Below are positions 61,408-64,000 of a stretch of DNA of 64,000 nt, piece after piece. Origin of the DNA: Mangrovicoccus sp. HB161399 (GTDB taxonomy: Bacteria; Pseudomonadota; Alphaproteobacteria; Rhodobacterales; Rhodobacteraceae). The notes beneath the pieces were generated by a model. The model was given only the letters and a program-made list of their open reading frames with translations. It was not told the DNA's origin and did not search any database. The stretch is taken from positions 62,001 through 126,000 of the forward strand of contig NZ_JAATVU010000006.1 in the NCBI RefSeq assembly GCF_013184745.1, given 5' to 3'. Position 1 is the first letter of the stretch. Each line of letters starts with the position of its first letter. Position numbers and translations under genes: made by a program.

Positions 61408-64000
61408 CTAGCGGGCCGCCTCCAGCCGGTCGGCGATCAGGCCAAGCGGATGGCGAAGCACGCGCCCGGCCTGCCGGACGGCCTGGCAGCGGCAGGAAAA
61501 CCCGGTCGCCGCCGCATCCTCCGCCCCGGCCAGCGGCGCGGCCCAGGACATGTCGAACAGCCGCTCCGACACCTCGCGGTGGCGCGCCTTGTGGCCGAAC
61601 ATCCCGGCCATGCCGCAGCAGCCCGTCGCCGGGGTTTCCGCAGCGATACCCACGGCCGCAAGGACCGCAGCCCAGTCCTTCCGCGCCGCAGGAGCCCCGG
61701 TTGCCTCGGTGCAATGGGCGAAAACCGTGGCGCTGCCCCCCGCGGCCTGCGGGAACGCCCTTCCGCCCGCCGCTTCGGCCGCCAGGAATTCCTGCGGCAG
61801 CATCACCTCCGGCAGCTTGCGCCCGGCCTTGGCGTAATCCTGCCGCAGCGCCATGACGAAGGCAGGGTCCAGCCCGATCATCGGCGCGCCGGTCTCCGCC
61901 CCCGCCTCCAGCGCCGCCTGCAGCCGGTCCGCCATCTTCGCGAAGCCCGCCCGGTCGCCCAGATCGCCCGCCAGCTTGCCCGCAGGCAGCATGTCGACGA
62001 AGCGCGGCCGGTAGCCGAGCGCCGCCAGACCGCGCCGCACGTCCTCCTGCGCCGCGCCGTCATAGAGCGCCGAGAACCAGTCCATCCAGACCAGAACCGT
62101 GCCCTCGGACAGGGCCCCCTGTCCCAGCTCCGCCACGCTGATCCGCGCCTCGGCAGGCAGCGGCCCGGCCAGTTCGGCGGGCAGGTCGGTCATCCCCATG
62201 GCCTTGCCCGCCAGCCCCGAAACCAGCGGCCAGACCGGCCGCAGCAGCGGAGCGGCGCGGATCATCCACGGGCTGAACCGCTCGCCCATCAGCGCCAGCC
62301 GGTCGGCGAGCGGGCGGGCATGGCGGGAATGGTAGTCCTCCAGGAAGGCCGCGCGCATCGCCGGGATGTCCACTTGCACCGGGCAGGTCGAGGCGCACGC
62401 CTTGCAGCCGAGGCAAGTGTCGAGCACGCCTAGGATCTCGGCCTCGTCCACCGTCTGCGTGCCCGTCCGCCGGTCCTCGTGCCACGCCCTGAGCGCATCG
62501 GCCCGGCCCTTCGGCGAATGGCGCAGGTCGCCGGTCGCCTTGAAGGACGGGCACATCGGCGTCGCGGCGGCATAGCTGAGGCACTGCGCGTTGCCGTTGC
62601 AGCGGAAGGCCTTCTCCAGCGGGTCGCCCTCGGGCGCGTTGAAGGGGCGGAACGGCGTGGTCGCGATCCCCATCACCGGCGCGCCGTTCGACACAAGCTT
62701 GCCCGGGTTGAACCGCCCCGCGGGATCGAAGGCGGCCTTCACGCCCTGCAGCGCGCGATAGGCCTCGGCGCCGATCCAGCCTTCCAGATAGGCACCGCGC
62801 ACGCCCTTGCCGTGCTCGCCCCAGAAGATGCCGCCATGCCGGTTCACCAGCGCGAAAATCTCGTCCGAGACGGCCTGCAGCCGCGCCCGGTCGGCCCCGC
62901 TGTCGATATCCAAGGCGGGGCGGATATGCAGGCAGCCGACATCGACATGGCCGTAGATGCCGAAGCCGAGCCCATGGCTGCGCAGGATGCCGAGGAAGCC
63001 ATCGAGGAAGTCGGGCAGCTCCTCGGGCGGCACGACGCAATCCTCGACGAAGGCGACCGGGCGGGCGCGGCCCTCGACCTTGCCCAGGAGCCCGACGCCG
63101 GCGGAACGGATCGCCCAGAGCTCGCGGATCTCCTCGGGGTCCCCGGCGACATGGACAGCGCGGATGCCCGGCAGGCCGGCCAGCCGGTCGCGGCAGGCGG
63201 CCAGCCGCGCGGCCAGGTCCTGCGGATCGTCGCCGTTGAACTCCACGAAAGTGTACGCCGGGGCGGTGCCCGCAGCGGGGCGCAGCGCCTCCGGCAGGCG
63301 GCCGAGCAGACCGGCATCGCCCGCCAGCTGCGCCACGCGCTCGTCCATCACCTCGATCGCGGTCGGGTCGTCGGCCAGCAGCGGCACCCCCGCCGCCAGC
63401 GAGTCGCGGAAACTTGCGAAGGCGGCAACGACCAGCCGCTTCTCCTTCGCCAAGGGGCGCAGCTTCAGCCGGAGCCGGGTGATCGGCCCCAGCGTGCCCT
63501 CGGAGCCGGGGAAGAGCCGCCACCACTCGAAGCCGCCCTCTTCGGGACAGGCACGTTCCAGATCATAGCCGGTGAAGCGCCGGTTCAGCCGTGGCGTGGC
63601 GGCAATGAAGGCGTCGCGGCCCGCGCGTGCCGCCGTCTCGGCTGCGTCCAGCATCGGCCGCGCCCAATCCGGGGCGGGCGCGAGGCTGGACACCAGCCCC
63701 TGACCGCGGGCAATCTCCACGCCGATGAGGTTGTCCGACGTCTTGCCGTAGACGCGCGACCCCTTGCCCGAGGCATCGGTCGAGACCATGCCGCCGACCA
63801 CGCAGCGGGTCGAGGTGGAGGTCTCGGGCGCGAAGAACACGCCATGGGGCCTGAGCTGCGCGTTGAGGTCGTCGAGCACGATGCCCGGCTCGACATCCGC
63901 CCACTGCCCCTCCGGATCGACCGCGATCAGCCGGTGCATGTGGCGCCGCATGTCGAGGATCACGCCGCGGTTCAGGCTCTGCCCGTTGGTGCCGGTGCCG
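61408..64000 (-). CDS. ydiJ: FAD/Fe-S 2-hydroxyacid dehydrogenase (YdiJ type), 5' truncated
   Basis: 864 C-terminal residues of a large FAD-linked dehydrogenase; the gene runs off the right edge. The part of the FAD-binding PCMH domain present begins G-T-G-T-N-G-Q-S-L-N, continuing to T-S-T-R-C-V-V-G-G-M and the P-G-S-E-G-T-L-G loop. A FAD-oxidase C-terminal domain follows (G-H-V-D-V-G-C-L-H and H-G-x-G-R/K equivalents). The last third has a 4Fe-4S ferredoxin motif C-L-G-C-K-A-C-A-S-T-C-P and a C-C-G-M-A-G-M cysteine-rich domain. This order matches E. coli YdiJ, described as a D-2-hydroxyglutarate dehydrogenase. About 120-150 N-terminal residues are missing. The substrate here is inferred. 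Confidence 0.88.
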   Translation of the reverse strand, partial: GTGTNGQSLNRGVILDMRRHMHRLIAVDPEGQWADVEPGIVLDDLNAQLRPHGVFFAPETSTSTRCVVGGMVSTDASGKGSRVYGKTSDNLIGVEIARGQGLVSSLAPAPDWARPMLDAAETAARAGRDAFIAATPRLNRRFTGYDLERACPEEGGFEWWRLFPGSEGTLGPITRLRLKLRPLAKEKRLVVAAFASFRDSLAAGVPLLADDPTAIEVMDERVAQLAGDAGLLGRLPEALRPAAGTAPAYTFVEFNGDDPQDLAARLAACRDRLAGLPGIRAVHVAGDPEEIRELWAIRSAGVGLLGKVEGRARPVAFVEDCVVPPEELPDFLDGFLGILRSHGLGFGIYGHVDVGCLHIRPALDIDSGADRARLQAVSDEIFALVNRHGGIFWGEHGKGVRGAYLEGWIGAEAYRALQGVKAAFDPAGRFNPGKLVSNGAPVMGIATTPFRPFNAPEGDPLEKAFRCNGNAQCLSYAAATPMCPSFKATGDLRHSPKGRADALRAWHEDRRTGTQTVDEAEILGVLDTCLGCKACASTCPVQVDIPAMRAAFLEDYHSRHARPLADRLALMGERFSPWMIRAAPLLRPVWPLVSGLAGKAMGMTDLPAELAGPLPAEARISVAELGQGALSEGTVLVWMDWFSALYDGAAQEDVRRGLAALGYRPRFVDMLPAGKLAGDLGDRAGFAKMADRLQAALEAGAETGAPMIGLDPAFVMALRQDYAKAGRKLPEVMLPQEFLAAEAAGGRAFPQAAGGSATVFAHCTEATGAPAARKDWAAVLAAVGIAAETPATGCCGMAGMFGHKARHREVSERLFDMSWAAPLAGAEDAAATGFSCRCQAVRQAGRVLRHPLGLIADRLEAAR

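Overview
The window looks like the chromosome of a marine or halotolerant Rhodobacterales-type alphaproteobacterium. The evidence is high GC, densely packed genes with many ATGA stop/start overlaps, an ectABC-ask osmolyte operon, RhaRSTPQUK-style rhamnose genes, a Rhodobacter-like iolC-iolD-iolB cluster and a serralysin/RTX protein. I saw no rRNA, tRNA or CRISPR array. The taxonomic call is an inference.

Left part (1-13 kb): the C-terminus of an arylsulfatase; a decayed IS5-type transposase; a LysR regulator divergent from mmsA around a perfect dyad; then a long minus-strand operon (about 11.7 to 4.3 kb) of two unrecognised proteins, a DyP-type haem peroxidase, an atypical cytochrome P450, a GST-like protein, a lipid kinase and a metallophosphoesterase. 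The first five genes look like an undescribed haem-oxidant system. A GalE-like epimerase is divergent from it.

13-25 kb: ectoine biosynthesis (ectA-ectB-ectC-ask) divergent from the MarR regulator ectR, with matching inverted sites at both ends of the shared promoter; a MarR-EmrB-EmrA efflux operon with a 25-bp dyad; a DUF389 membrane protein; the minCDE division-site operon.

25-42 kb: sugar catabolism. myo-Inositol genes iolC(DUF2090 fusion)-iolD and a 62-aa membrane protein-iolB lie next to an RpiR regulator with two GGAA-N6-TTCC sites. A broken ccdAB toxin-antitoxin pair separates these from a complete L-rhamnose regulon: rhaI and rhaD on the minus strand, and rhaR, an SGNH hydrolase, rhaS, rhaT, rhaP, rhaQ, rhaM and rhaK on the plus strand. 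Three 10-bp direct repeats and an inverted copy lie in the divergent promoter.

42-50 kb: a tightly packed five-gene signalling operon: glutaminase with STAS and cyclic-nucleotide-binding domains, a DUF3365 c-type haem sensor, a hybrid histidine kinase with two receivers, a DivK-like single receiver, and an H-box/receiver/class III cyclase protein. The cyclase and the cyclic-nucleotide domain in one operon suggest a closed regulatory loop acting on glutamine hydrolysis.

50-64 kb: a 1519-aa M10/RTX metalloprotease carrying an unrecognised A-B-A-B repeat region; a TetR-regulated RND efflux pump; a sulfotransferase-like protein; and a FAD/Fe-S dehydrogenase (YdiJ type) running off the right edge.
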